In this document: positions 38,337 to 46,429 of the stretch, one piece after another | Numbering within the stretch: the first letter of the stretch is position 1 | Layout: the number at the start of each line of letters is the position of its first letter | From: Lysobacterales bacterium | Lineage (GTDB): Bacteria; Pseudomonadota; Gammaproteobacteria; Xanthomonadales; Xanthomonadaceae | Direction of reading: 5' to 3' | NCBI GenBank assembly: GCA_016718605.1 | Contig: JADKCY010000025.1 | Location: 1 to 53,444 of the forward strand | DNA: 53,444 nucleotides | Made by a program: the position numbers and the translations under genes | Notes under the pieces: generated by a model | What the model was told of the DNA's origin: nothing | Seen by the model: only the letters and a program-made list of their open reading frames with translations | Database searches by the model: none

Positions 38337-39970
38337 CCTCCGACATCATCGTCCCAACAAGCATCCGCATCCCCAATACCGGATTGCGGATTGACGACTC
38401 GAATGCCTCGCATTACCTGACCATCACGACAACATCGGACCTGACGAGCAACAGGACGCTGACCCTCGTCCCCGGCGACGGAAACCGCACCCTCACACTC
38501 AACGGCAACGCCGTTCTGTCTCAGGACTATCAGACGAGCGCCAGCCCGCAGTTCGCCGGCCTCAATCTAGGTCATGCCTCCGACACGACATTTACGCGCG
38601 TCTCAGCTGGCGTGGCTGCGATCGAAGGTAACAATATCCTTACGGCCAACAATATCGGGGTGCTGGTCCAAGCCTACGACGTAGACTTGGCGACGTGGGC
38701 CGGCCTAACCCCGTCTGCGAACGCGCAATCGCTCGTGACCGCGGCCGACTACGCGGCCATGAAGGCCCTGCTCGACGTTGAATCTGGAACCGACTTCCTC
38801 TCCCCGGCCGCCATTGCCGCAGCTTATCAGCCCCTGGATGGAGACCTCACCTCGATCGCCGCCCTAACGACAACGGCCTACGGGCGGGCACTGCTCGAAC
38901 TCGCCAACACGGCGGCCCTGACGGCTCTCCCGAACGCTTTTGTTGGCGACTCAGGCGCCGGTGGAACGAAGGGCATGGTCCCTGCTCCGGGCATCGGAGA
39001 TAGCGGCAGGTACCTGAAGGGCGACGGGACCTGGACGGCGATATCGGGAGGCGGAGACCTTCTCGCGGCCAACAATCTCTCCGATGTTGCGAATGCCGCG
39101 ACCGCGCGCACCAATCTCGGTCTCGCGATCGGAACGCACGTCCAGGCTTACGATGCCGATCTCGCAACCTGGGCGGGGATCACGCCGGCTGCCAACGTCG
39201 GAACATTCCTCGCGTCGCCCACCAGCGCCAATCTTATGGCGGTGATGGGATCGGAAGACACCGGCGACGGGGCGGGCGCCGTGCTCGTTTTTTCCAAGTC
39301 GGCAGTGATGGAAAACCTGTGGCTTGACGCGGGCACTGCGAGCCTCCCGCCGCTACAACTTCAAAGCGGCACGAACACCACAACGGCTGTCGCCGGTAGC
39401 GTCGAGTACGACGGCACAGCCTTGATGTTTACTCCGATAGGCACGCAGCGCGGCCTGCTCCCGGCAGTTCAGCTATTTCGCCTCAACGCAAATCTCGTTG
39501 GCGCCAGCGCGACGGGCGATCAAGCGATCTTCGGAAAATCGGTCACGCTGACCGGAAGCACCGTTTACGCATTCGAAATTGTCTACTCATTAAGCAAGAC
39601 GGCGGGCACGACGTCGCACACGATGTCGTTTGGATTCTTGGGTGGCGGCTCCGGCACGACGAACAACATTCTGCTCAACGTCGTTCACAACAGCGCCGCA
39701 GGCAACCCGGCCAGCAACGTCACGGCGACCCGACTCGCGCTAACAACGACCGCCAAGACGGTCATCACCGGGGCAATCACGACGGCGAACACGACGTATG
39801 CTTATCAGATTAAGGGGACTGTGTCCGTCAACGCTGGGGGCACATTCCAGCCTGTCTATGCGTTGAGCGCTGCGCCGGGCGGCGCTTATTCGACGTTGGC
39901 GGGCTCGTACATGGCGATCTGGCCGATCGGTGCGGCGGGCGCAGATATAAACGTAGGAACGTGGGCTTGA
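38222..39970 (+). CDS. Tail fibre, C-terminal part (continuation in -1 frame)
   Basis: 582-residue frame opening at a TTG. It continues the shaft of the preceding ORF: upstream of 38222 the same frame reads QPLDATLAALAAYSTNGLL. It contains a second copy of the shaft repeat DLATWAGLTPSANAQSLVTA and a third, looser copy, then a beta-rich C-terminal domain (LNVVHNSAAGNPASNVTATR). Together with the preceding ORF it would make one fibre of about 1,020 residues. It has no own ribosome-binding site, which supports a split gene. Confidence 0.75.
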   Translation: MLTQTAADTFVGRTLTGTANQTSVSNGDGVAGNPTVGLASDIIVPTSIRIPNTGLRIDDSNASHYLTITTTSDLTSNRTLTLVPGDGNRTLTLNGNAVLSQDYQTSASPQFAGLNLGHASDTTFTRVSAGVAAIEGNNILTANNIGVLVQAYDVDLATWAGLTPSANAQSLVTAADYAAMKALLDVESGTDFLSPAAIAAAYQPLDGDLTSIAALTTTAYGRALLELANTAALTALPNAFVGDSGAGGTKGMVPAPGIGDSGRYLKGDGTWTAISGGGDLLAANNLSDVANAATARTNLGLAIGTHVQAYDADLATWAGITPAANVGTFLASPTSANLMAVMGSEDTGDGAGAVLVFSKSAVMENLWLDAGTASLPPLQLQSGTNTTTAVAGSVEYDGTALMFTPIGTQRGLLPAVQLFRLNANLVGASATGDQAIFGKSVTLTGSTVYAFEIVYSLSKTAGTTSHTMSFGFLGGGSGTTNNILLNVVHNSAAGNPASNVTATRLALTTTAKTVITGAITTANTTYAYQIKGTVSVNAGGTFQPVYALSAAPGGAYSTLAGSYMAIWPIGAAGADINVGTWA

Positions 39971-40079
39971 GATGGGGCACGGGACGCATTCTCAAATGTG
40001 CGGCCACGACTACATTAGGGAATGGCGGCAACTGCGGTGATGGCCTCATCGTGTTCACTTGGATTTAAGGGGGTAAGAG

Positions 40080-41588
40080 GTGGCATCGTCATACTCAACG
40101 ATCGGCCGCATAGAGTTGATGGCGACGACCGAGAAGATCGACATCTGGGGGCCGATTGTCAACTCGAACCTGCAACTGCTCGAGGCAATGATCGCCGGGG
40201 CGGAAACGATCGCAACGACCTCAGGAACCGTGGTCCTGACGACCAACAACGGTGCCGCCGATCAGGCCCGCAAGGCGTTCGTCATCTGCACCGGGGCGCT
40301 CATCGGCAACCTCATCCTGGAAATCCCGAACCTCAGCAAGCACTACCTGATCTACAACCGGACGACGAATGCCTTCTCCGTCACCGTCAAGACGAACTCG
40401 GGCTCAGCGATCACTGTCCCGCAGGGCTCAGCCGCTATTGTCGCCTGTGACGCCAACGACGTCGTCTCGTTCTTTGCGCCGCCGGTTATCCCTGCCACCG
40501 GCGCGCTCGCCAATGCGATCGCCTTCTCAAATTTCCCGACCGGGACCCAGGGCGACGTGCTCTATCACAACGGCACCCTTTGGGCGAAGCTCGGTGCCGG
40601 GGCCTCGGGGCAGGCCCTCATCACCGCCGGCACTGGAGCAAATCCGGCCTGGGGCAATCCGTCTGCAGTTTCAACCAAAAACGCGCTGATCAATGGCGCC
40701 ATGATGGTATCCCAGAGGCGCGGCACGTCTTCGGTGAGTGGCGATGATATCTATCTGACCGATCGGTGGATCGGCCTGACCGAAGACCCTGTCCTGACCG
40801 GCTGGGCGCAGGAACTCTCCGACGTGCCTGCCGGCAGCTACGCGGCGCTCGGGGCCGCGTCAACCTTTACGCCATCGAAAATCGGGGTCTGCCAGATCAT
40901 CGAGCAGAGAAATTGCGCTCACCTCGTCGGAGGAGACGTTGTTCTCTCTTTCAAAGCGAAGGTTACTGACGACGCAAGATTTGCCACGATGAAGGCGGCG
41001 ATCTTATCCTGGGACGGAGCCGCTGACACCGTGACGAGCGACATCGTGTCGGCTTGGAACGGAGCTGGCACAACTCCGACTTTCGCCGCCAACTGGACGC
41101 TGGAGAATGCTCCCGCCGATCTCAACGTCACCGAGTCCTGGGCGTCCTATTCAGTGACGGCCAACATCGATACGCCGAGCACAAAGAACATCGCTGTCTT
41201 CATCTGGTCGGACGACCATGAGATTTCGGCGACATTCGGGGTCACTGACGTTCAGCTTGAGGCCGGGACTTCGCCGACAGCATTCGAGCGCGTCGGCATT
41301 CAAAGCGAGATCGATCGCTGCCAGCGCTACTATGTTCCAGTGACGCCAATCGGCGAGGGCGGGTACGCATCGGCTGGCGGACAAACGGGTCGCATGACGA
41401 CTGGTATTCAGTTTCCCGCAACAATGCGCGCGACCCCGACGATCGCCTTTTCCTCGCAGGTCTACGGTAACGGAAGCGGCCTTAACGCCACCTCCGCCAC
41501 AGACCGCGGCTTTTTCGCCAACGCAACAGCGAGCGCCGCCGGGTCTTGCTACTGGACGGCGAATTACACGGCTGACGCGGAGCTTTGA
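40080..41588 (+). CDS. Second tail fibre / receptor-binding protein
   Basis: 502 residues from a GTG with GGGGGTAAGAG upstream. Its first ~145 residues match residues 140-285 of the first fibre, so both share an anchoring domain. The C-terminal ~280 residues form a separate domain from MMVSQRRGTSSVSGDDIYLT to the end, with DVQLEAGTSPTAFERVGIQS, seen in many phage fibres as a carbohydrate-binding-like end. The 110-base gap before it has no gene. Confidence 0.78.
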   Translation: MASSYSTIGRIELMATTEKIDIWGPIVNSNLQLLEAMIAGAETIATTSGTVVLTTNNGAADQARKAFVICTGALIGNLILEIPNLSKHYLIYNRTTNAFSVTVKTNSGSAITVPQGSAAIVACDANDVVSFFAPPVIPATGALANAIAFSNFPTGTQGDVLYHNGTLWAKLGAGASGQALITAGTGANPAWGNPSAVSTKNALINGAMMVSQRRGTSSVSGDDIYLTDRWIGLTEDPVLTGWAQELSDVPAGSYAALGAASTFTPSKIGVCQIIEQRNCAHLVGGDVVLSFKAKVTDDARFATMKAAILSWDGAADTVTSDIVSAWNGAGTTPTFAANWTLENAPADLNVTESWASYSVTANIDTPSTKNIAVFIWSDDHEISATFGVTDVQLEAGTSPTAFERVGIQSEIDRCQRYYVPVTPIGEGGYASAGGQTGRMTTGIQFPATMRATPTIAFSSQVYGNGSGLNATSATDRGFFANATASAAGSCYWTANYTADAEL

Positions 41589-41591
41589 TCC

Positions 41592-43115
41592 ATGTTTGAC
41601 TTCGACAACCTGCCTCTCGATCTTCCTCCAGGCATCGTCAAGTCGCGCTCACCGCTCGATGTCCGCAACCGCTACATCGATTGCGACAAAGTCCGCTTCG
41701 ACAACGGTCGGCCGCGCAAGATCGGTGGCTGGGCATCGATGACGAGTGATGGGCTCGGCGCGCCGGGACGCGGCATTTGCCAGTGGGTCGATCTTGACGG
41801 CGCTCCGCTCATCGCCTTCGGGACCTATGAGGCGGTCTACGTCTGGCATGACGACACGCTGGAGGATATTACGCCGGCCGGCTTCGTCGCCGGCAACCTC
41901 GACGCGGTCGATTATTCCACTGGCTGGGGCGAAGGCGGCTGGGGCGAAGGCCCCTGGAGCGGCGCCGGGTTCTCGACAGTCGGACCCGGCAACCCCCTGA
42001 CCTGGACGCTGGCGCCCTACGGCGAAGACCTTCTCGTCATGCCGCGTTGGGGCGGGCTCTACATCTGGGATCGCTCGGCGGCGCCCGGCGTTGCGACCGC
42101 GGTGACCAATGCTCCGACCGTGGGGCTCGGCTGCTTTGTCACAGAGAACTCACGGCATCCTGTCGTGTTTGGTGCCGATGGTGATGGCGTTCTGATCAAA
42201 TGGGCATCCCAGGAGACGACGACGACCTGGACGGCGACGGCGACAAACTCGGCCGGCGACAAGCGTTGCGACGATGGCTCGACTGTCATCGGCCACACCA
42301 CGGCGAACGGCGGCGATCTCCTGCTCACCGGCGGCTCCGCCCACTTCATGCGCTATATCGGCCGGCCGCTCGCCTTCGGCATCACCAAGGTCGGCGACAA
42401 CTGCGGGCTGATCTCTCCGCACGGTGCGGTCTCCCTCAACGCGACCGCCTACTGGATGGGGCATGAGGGGTTTTACACTTTCGACGGCACGGTCCGCAGA
42501 CTCGACTGTGATCTCAACGACTACGTCTTCTCCCGCCTTCTGAAAGCCGAGCGCTTCAAAATCTGCGCCGGGGTCAATACCCAGTACGGGGAGATATGGT
42601 GGCACTATCCGACGATCGAGAGCGGCCACAAGGAGAACGCGGAGTACATCACCTACAACACCCGGCTGAACTGCTGGTACAACGGCACCATGGGGCGCTC
42701 GGCATGGTCAGAGGATCATGACGTCAGCCCATACCCAGTCAGCGTCGACAGCGACGGGAACATCCTCATCCAGGAGGTCGGCGTCGATGCTGGGTCCGAC
42801 GCCATGGCCTACCACCTCACCACCGGCGAGATCGATATGGTCGACGGCAAGTTGTTCTCGCAGGTTCGCCAGATAATTCCGGACTTTCAATCGATCTCGG
42901 GGGATCATGCGATTTCCCTCATCACGCGCAACTATCCTCAGGACCCGTCACCCAGAACCCGCGGTCCCTATCTGATCAACGGGACAACGCGCAAGCGCTC
43001 CGTTCGGGTCCGCTCCAATTCCTTCCGCCTGCACCAGTCAGGCGACGGGCTCGGGGCGAGCTTTGTCGGTGGGCTGATGCGCCTCATGATCAAGGATCGG
43101 GGAGAACGCGCGTGA
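41592..43115 (+). CDS. Tail-tube/accessory protein, P22 gp10-like
   Basis: 507 residues, beta-rich with regular Trp- and Gly-containing blades (WTLAPYGEDLLVMPRWGGLY, GGDLLLTGGSAHFMRYIG). The start DLPPGIVKSRSPLDVRNRYI with KIGGW is typical of podovirus tail-tube accessory proteins (P22 gp10 group). It would extend the tail nozzle below the adaptors. Overlaps the next GTG. Confidence 0.78.
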   Translation: MFDFDNLPLDLPPGIVKSRSPLDVRNRYIDCDKVRFDNGRPRKIGGWASMTSDGLGAPGRGICQWVDLDGAPLIAFGTYEAVYVWHDDTLEDITPAGFVAGNLDAVDYSTGWGEGGWGEGPWSGAGFSTVGPGNPLTWTLAPYGEDLLVMPRWGGLYIWDRSAAPGVATAVTNAPTVGLGCFVTENSRHPVVFGADGDGVLIKWASQETTTTWTATATNSAGDKRCDDGSTVIGHTTANGGDLLLTGGSAHFMRYIGRPLAFGITKVGDNCGLISPHGAVSLNATAYWMGHEGFYTFDGTVRRLDCDLNDYVFSRLLKAERFKICAGVNTQYGEIWWHYPTIESGHKENAEYITYNTRLNCWYNGTMGRSAWSEDHDVSPYPVSVDSDGNILIQEVGVDAGSDAMAYHLTTGEIDMVDGKLFSQVRQIIPDFQSISGDHAISLITRNYPQDPSPRTRGPYLINGTTRKRSVRVRSNSFRLHQSGDGLGASFVGGLMRLMIKDRGERA

Positions 43116-43354
43116 TCCCGCTTCCCTCGGCGCCAGAGACCTACGATCGGAAGACCCTCCAGCAGGCCCTCTTCGTCATCGAGCAGCGCTTGAGCTTCCT
43201 GGAGACGCCGGCAAACCTGCCCGAACTCTACGACTTCTCGACCGATGCGAGCTTCATCGGTGCCGCTTACGATCCGACGCTGGTAGCCACCGCCGACATC
43301 CAGAAGGCTCTCTCCAATCTGATCTATGTGCTAAAGGCCAAGGGCATCATATGA
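43112..43354 (+). CDS. Small virion-region protein (80 aa)
   Basis: From a GTG overlapping the previous stop. Helical start (DRKTLQQALFVIEQRLSFLE) then a mixed end. Such proteins between tail tube and ejection genes are common; function unknown. Confidence 0.65.
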   Translation: MIPLPSAPETYDRKTLQQALFVIEQRLSFLETPANLPELYDFSTDASFIGAAYDPTLVATADIQKALSNLIYVLKAKGII

Positions 43355-43361
43355 GGGGCTC

Positions 43362-44006
43362 ATGGCAAAAACCATCATCCGGCCGGCGCGGTTCACCGAT
43401 GTCTTCGCGATCGAATCCGCCTTGCTTGAATCCATACGCGAAACGGCTTCCCTGACCGTCGAGTTCGAGAAGCCCTATGTCTATCAGTGGATCATGGAAC
43501 TCATCCGCCAGGGGACGGTCATCGTTGCCGAGAAGGACAGCGAAATCGTCGGCGTTATCGCGCTCGAGAAGGGCACATGGCCCTGGCATCGCGAGCATGA
43601 GTTCTTCGGCAATCCGATCCTTTACGTCCACCCCGATCATCGCTATGGTGGCGTCGCGCTTTCCTTGGTCAAACACGCCAAAGGTATAGCCTCTGCTGCT
43701 GGTGTCGATCTGGTCCTCGACGTGTCCTGGGGCGACGACGCGCTAAAGAAGCAGCGCTTCCTGGAGATACACGGCGGCGAACGGATCGGGGGGAAATATC
43801 TCTTCCGGCAGGGAGGCGCGCATGGGCTCCAGCGGCAGCCAGACGTCAACGTCAACGTCAGTCCAAAAGCTCCCAAAGTGGATGGAGAAGGCGGGGCAGG
43901 CGACGGCCGCCCGCGCCAACACCCAATCGAAGAAGGCCCCTACGTACTTCAACCCGACGAAGCACCGATATTTGGGGGTCCAGCAGACAGCGAAGCAGAC
44001 GCCTGA
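43362..44006 (+). CDS. GNAT-family acetyltransferase-like protein; end overlaps next gene
   Basis: Residues 1-150 fit a GNAT fold: RPARFTDVFAIESALLESIR, EIVGVIALEK, then NPILYVHPDHRYGGVALSLV, where an R-x-x-G-x-A-like acetyl-CoA loop would be. After about residue 154 the frame overlaps the next gene for 185 bases and turns Pro/Gly/Asp-rich, probably a shadow after loss of the normal stop. GNAT genes at this place occur in other podovirus-like genomes; target unknown. Confidence 0.7.
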   Translation: MAKTIIRPARFTDVFAIESALLESIRETASLTVEFEKPYVYQWIMELIRQGTVIVAEKDSEIVGVIALEKGTWPWHREHEFFGNPILYVHPDHRYGGVALSLVKHAKGIASAAGVDLVLDVSWGDDALKKQRFLEIHGGERIGGKYLFRQGGAHGLQRQPDVNVNVSPKAPKVDGEGGAGDGRPRQHPIEEGPYVLQPDEAPIFGGPADSEADA

Positions 44007-44994
44007 CACGAAGGCTGGCTACGCCGCGGCGCGCACTACGGCCAACAGTGCGCTCGCTAACATGCCGGGCAACGTCAAGCTCGGTCACGGCGGAACCTAC
44101 GACGCCCAGGGGAACATCACCTTCGGCGAGTGGACGCCGGACGAAGCCGCCCGGCGGATGAACCCCTACACGGATGAGGTGATCGACAAGACCCTCTCCG
44201 ATATGCAGCGCCAGTGGCAGCTCGAAAGCGGCGGCATCAACGATCAGGCGCTCGAAGCCGGCGCCTTCGGTGGCTCTCGGCATGGCGTCCAACAAGCCGA
44301 GGGGTTTCGCAATACGCTCGATCGCATGGGCTCAGCGTCGGCGGGGCTGCGCCAGCAGGGCTACAACACCGCGCGCGGCGAGTACGACACCGACCGGGCG
44401 GCCGTCGTCACCGAGCAGACGGCGAACGCCGGTGCTGCGGCAGATCGCATGGCACTCGGCACCTCAGCCTCCAACCTCCTGTCCTCGATCGGCGCGGATC
44501 AGCAGAAGTATGAGCAGGGCATTCTTGACAAGGCCAAAGCGGAGATGGAGTGGCGCACCGGTGGCTACCAGAAGGACAATCTGAACTGGCTCCAGTCCAT
44601 CAACGCGATGTCCCCCTATTCGCGAGAATCGACGAACGTCAACATCGGTCCCGGCCCCGACACGACCGGCCAATTGATCGGCGGCGGCATCTCGGCGATC
44701 GGCGCGCTGGCGCCGCTGCTATCGGATGAGCGCGCCAAGGAGAACATCGCGCCGGCCGATCCCGAGCAATCTCTGGCCGAACTCGTCGGCCTACCGATCT
44801 CCGACTACGACTACACGCAAGAGGCTCAGGAGATGGGCATGCCCGAGAGCCGCACCGGCCCGATGGCCCAGGACTATGAGCAAATCGGCAAGACGGGGGA
44901 AGCCAACGGCTTCATGACGATCGATCCGGCTGATGCCATTGGCAAGATCATCGCCGCCATCCAGGCCCTGGACAAGCGCACGAAGGCGGCCTGA
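43822..44994 (+). CDS. Virion protein with S74-type intramolecular chaperone end
   Basis: 390 residues. The N-terminal 300 residues are Ala/Gln/Asn-rich helices (ALEAGAFGGSRHGVQQAEGF), like ejection or tail-needle proteins. The C terminus starts LSDERAKENIAP near 305 and continues with ADAIGKIIAAIQALDKR, the Peptidase_S74 / intramolecular chaperone domain that helps trimers fold and usually cuts itself off at the Ser. It starts inside the GNAT frame. Confidence 0.78.
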   Translation: MGSSGSQTSTSTSVQKLPKWMEKAGQATAARANTQSKKAPTYFNPTKHRYLGVQQTAKQTPDTKAGYAAARTTANSALANMPGNVKLGHGGTYDAQGNITFGEWTPDEAARRMNPYTDEVIDKTLSDMQRQWQLESGGINDQALEAGAFGGSRHGVQQAEGFRNTLDRMGSASAGLRQQGYNTARGEYDTDRAAVVTEQTANAGAAADRMALGTSASNLLSSIGADQQKYEQGILDKAKAEMEWRTGGYQKDNLNWLQSINAMSPYSRESTNVNIGPGPDTTGQLIGGGISAIGALAPLLSDERAKENIAPADPEQSLAELVGLPISDYDYTQEAQEMGMPESRTGPMAQDYEQIGKTGEANGFMTIDPADAIGKIIAAIQALDKRTKAA

Positions 44995-44995
44995 G

Positions 44996-46429
44996 ATGGC
45001 CTACTTCGATTGGCGCACCAAGCCCCTGTGGAAGGGCCTGAACGAGGACCAGCAGCTCGCGCTGATGGGGATGATGGAGCGCGACCCCAAGGACAAGGAT
45101 GGCGCCTACGGGGTCATGTCCTCCGTCGTCAATCGCGCCAAGTCCGAGAACAAGGCGATCGGTGATCTGTTGGGCGAGAAGAAGGGCTCTCAGTGGGGCA
45201 CCTATCAGCCGCTCTCCGAAGCCGACCAGTACGAGCGCGCGCAAGGCTACCTCAATGACCCTGAATTCCAAAGCCTGACCTCTTGGGCGGCCGACCGGCG
45301 CCGCGGCTTCAACGATGACCCGACCAAAGGCGCGACCCACTATCTGGCGCCGGAGCAGACGATGCTCGGGCTCGAGGCCAAGGAGCCCGGCAAGTACAAG
45401 TCCTGGCGCAAGTGGACGGGCTACGCGCCGGGCAAGGGCTACGCCAACGTCTCCTACCGCGACAAGTCTCACGCATTCGTAACCCCGCACGGTCCCGTGC
45501 ATGGAGGCAGCATGCATCCCAACGATTGGTCTGGCGGCATCAGCCCCCAAGAGCACCTGAAGCGGCTCCAGCAGATGCAGCAGGAGGGTGCCGGTTACGA
45601 AGCTGGCTACGACGCGCTCAACATCCCCGACCAGGAAATTCCCGGCGTCAGCAACCAAGCGCCAGCCGCTGACAATCCGTCAGCACCTGACGACCCTTAT
45701 GCTGGCGGTCGCAACACCGAAGCTTATGACCAGCTCTTGGCGTCCCTGATGGCGAAAGCCTATCCGGAGCCCAAGCGGCAGGAGTTCGGCTGGGAGCAAT
45801 TCAGCAACGCGCTCGTCCCCGCCGGTGCGGCAATCTACGAGGCCGCCTCTCGGCCGGGCGCCTCGACCTGGGGCTCGATCGGCGCCGGTGGCGTCGGCTT
45901 CGGCACGGCCGTCAAAGGCTATGGCGACAAGGAGAAGGAGCGCGCGCTCTCGGAAGCGGAGAAAACTGCCAAGCTCCAGGGCGATCTCCTGAAGATGCTC
46001 CAGGAGGACAACCAAAAAGATCAGGACTGGCAGATCAACGCGCGCAAATACGCGGCCGATCAGGAGGCTAAGCGTCGGGATGATGAGCGCGCCGACAAGC
46101 AGCTCCAAATCAGTCAGGGTCGGCTTGACTGGGACAAGAGCAAGCAGCCGCGCGAGAAGACGATGACACCGCGCGATCTGAGCGGGATGATGACCAACCG
46201 GGTCACCGGCGAGGTCGACCCGAACCTCATCGATCAGCTCATCTTCTACGGCGGCGAGACCTATGCCCAGGACCCCGGCGGCAAAGTGATCCTGGAGAAC
46301 CGCTACGCCGAGTTGAACCGGAAGTACACCGAGGACCCCAACTCCCTGTCGGAGAGCGAGTTCGCGGTCTTCAACAAGCTCAGGGGCCTCATCGAAGGGT
46401 CCTCGGGCGGCGAGGCGATGGTTCCGTGA
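44996..46429 (+). CDS. Virion-associated SleB-like cell-wall hydrolase / ejection protein
   Basis: 477 residues. Residues ~18-165 look like a SleB/hydrolase_2-type lytic domain: ALMGMMERDPKDKDGAYGVM, SSVVNRAK, later KGATHYLAPEQ and HAFVTPHG. The remainder is a flexible acidic region and then charged helices. A wall-cutting domain on a virion protein helps DNA entry. No separate endolysin is evident in the window. ATG at 44996 follows the previous stop by one base. Confidence 0.75.
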   Translation: MAYFDWRTKPLWKGLNEDQQLALMGMMERDPKDKDGAYGVMSSVVNRAKSENKAIGDLLGEKKGSQWGTYQPLSEADQYERAQGYLNDPEFQSLTSWAADRRRGFNDDPTKGATHYLAPEQTMLGLEAKEPGKYKSWRKWTGYAPGKGYANVSYRDKSHAFVTPHGPVHGGSMHPNDWSGGISPQEHLKRLQQMQQEGAGYEAGYDALNIPDQEIPGVSNQAPAADNPSAPDDPYAGGRNTEAYDQLLASLMAKAYPEPKRQEFGWEQFSNALVPAGAAIYEAASRPGASTWGSIGAGGVGFGTAVKGYGDKEKERALSEAEKTAKLQGDLLKMLQEDNQKDQDWQINARKYAADQEAKRRDDERADKQLQISQGRLDWDKSKQPREKTMTPRDLSGMMTNRVTGEVDPNLIDQLIFYGGETYAQDPGGKVILENRYAELNRKYTEDPNSLSESEFAVFNKLRGLIEGSSGGEAMVP

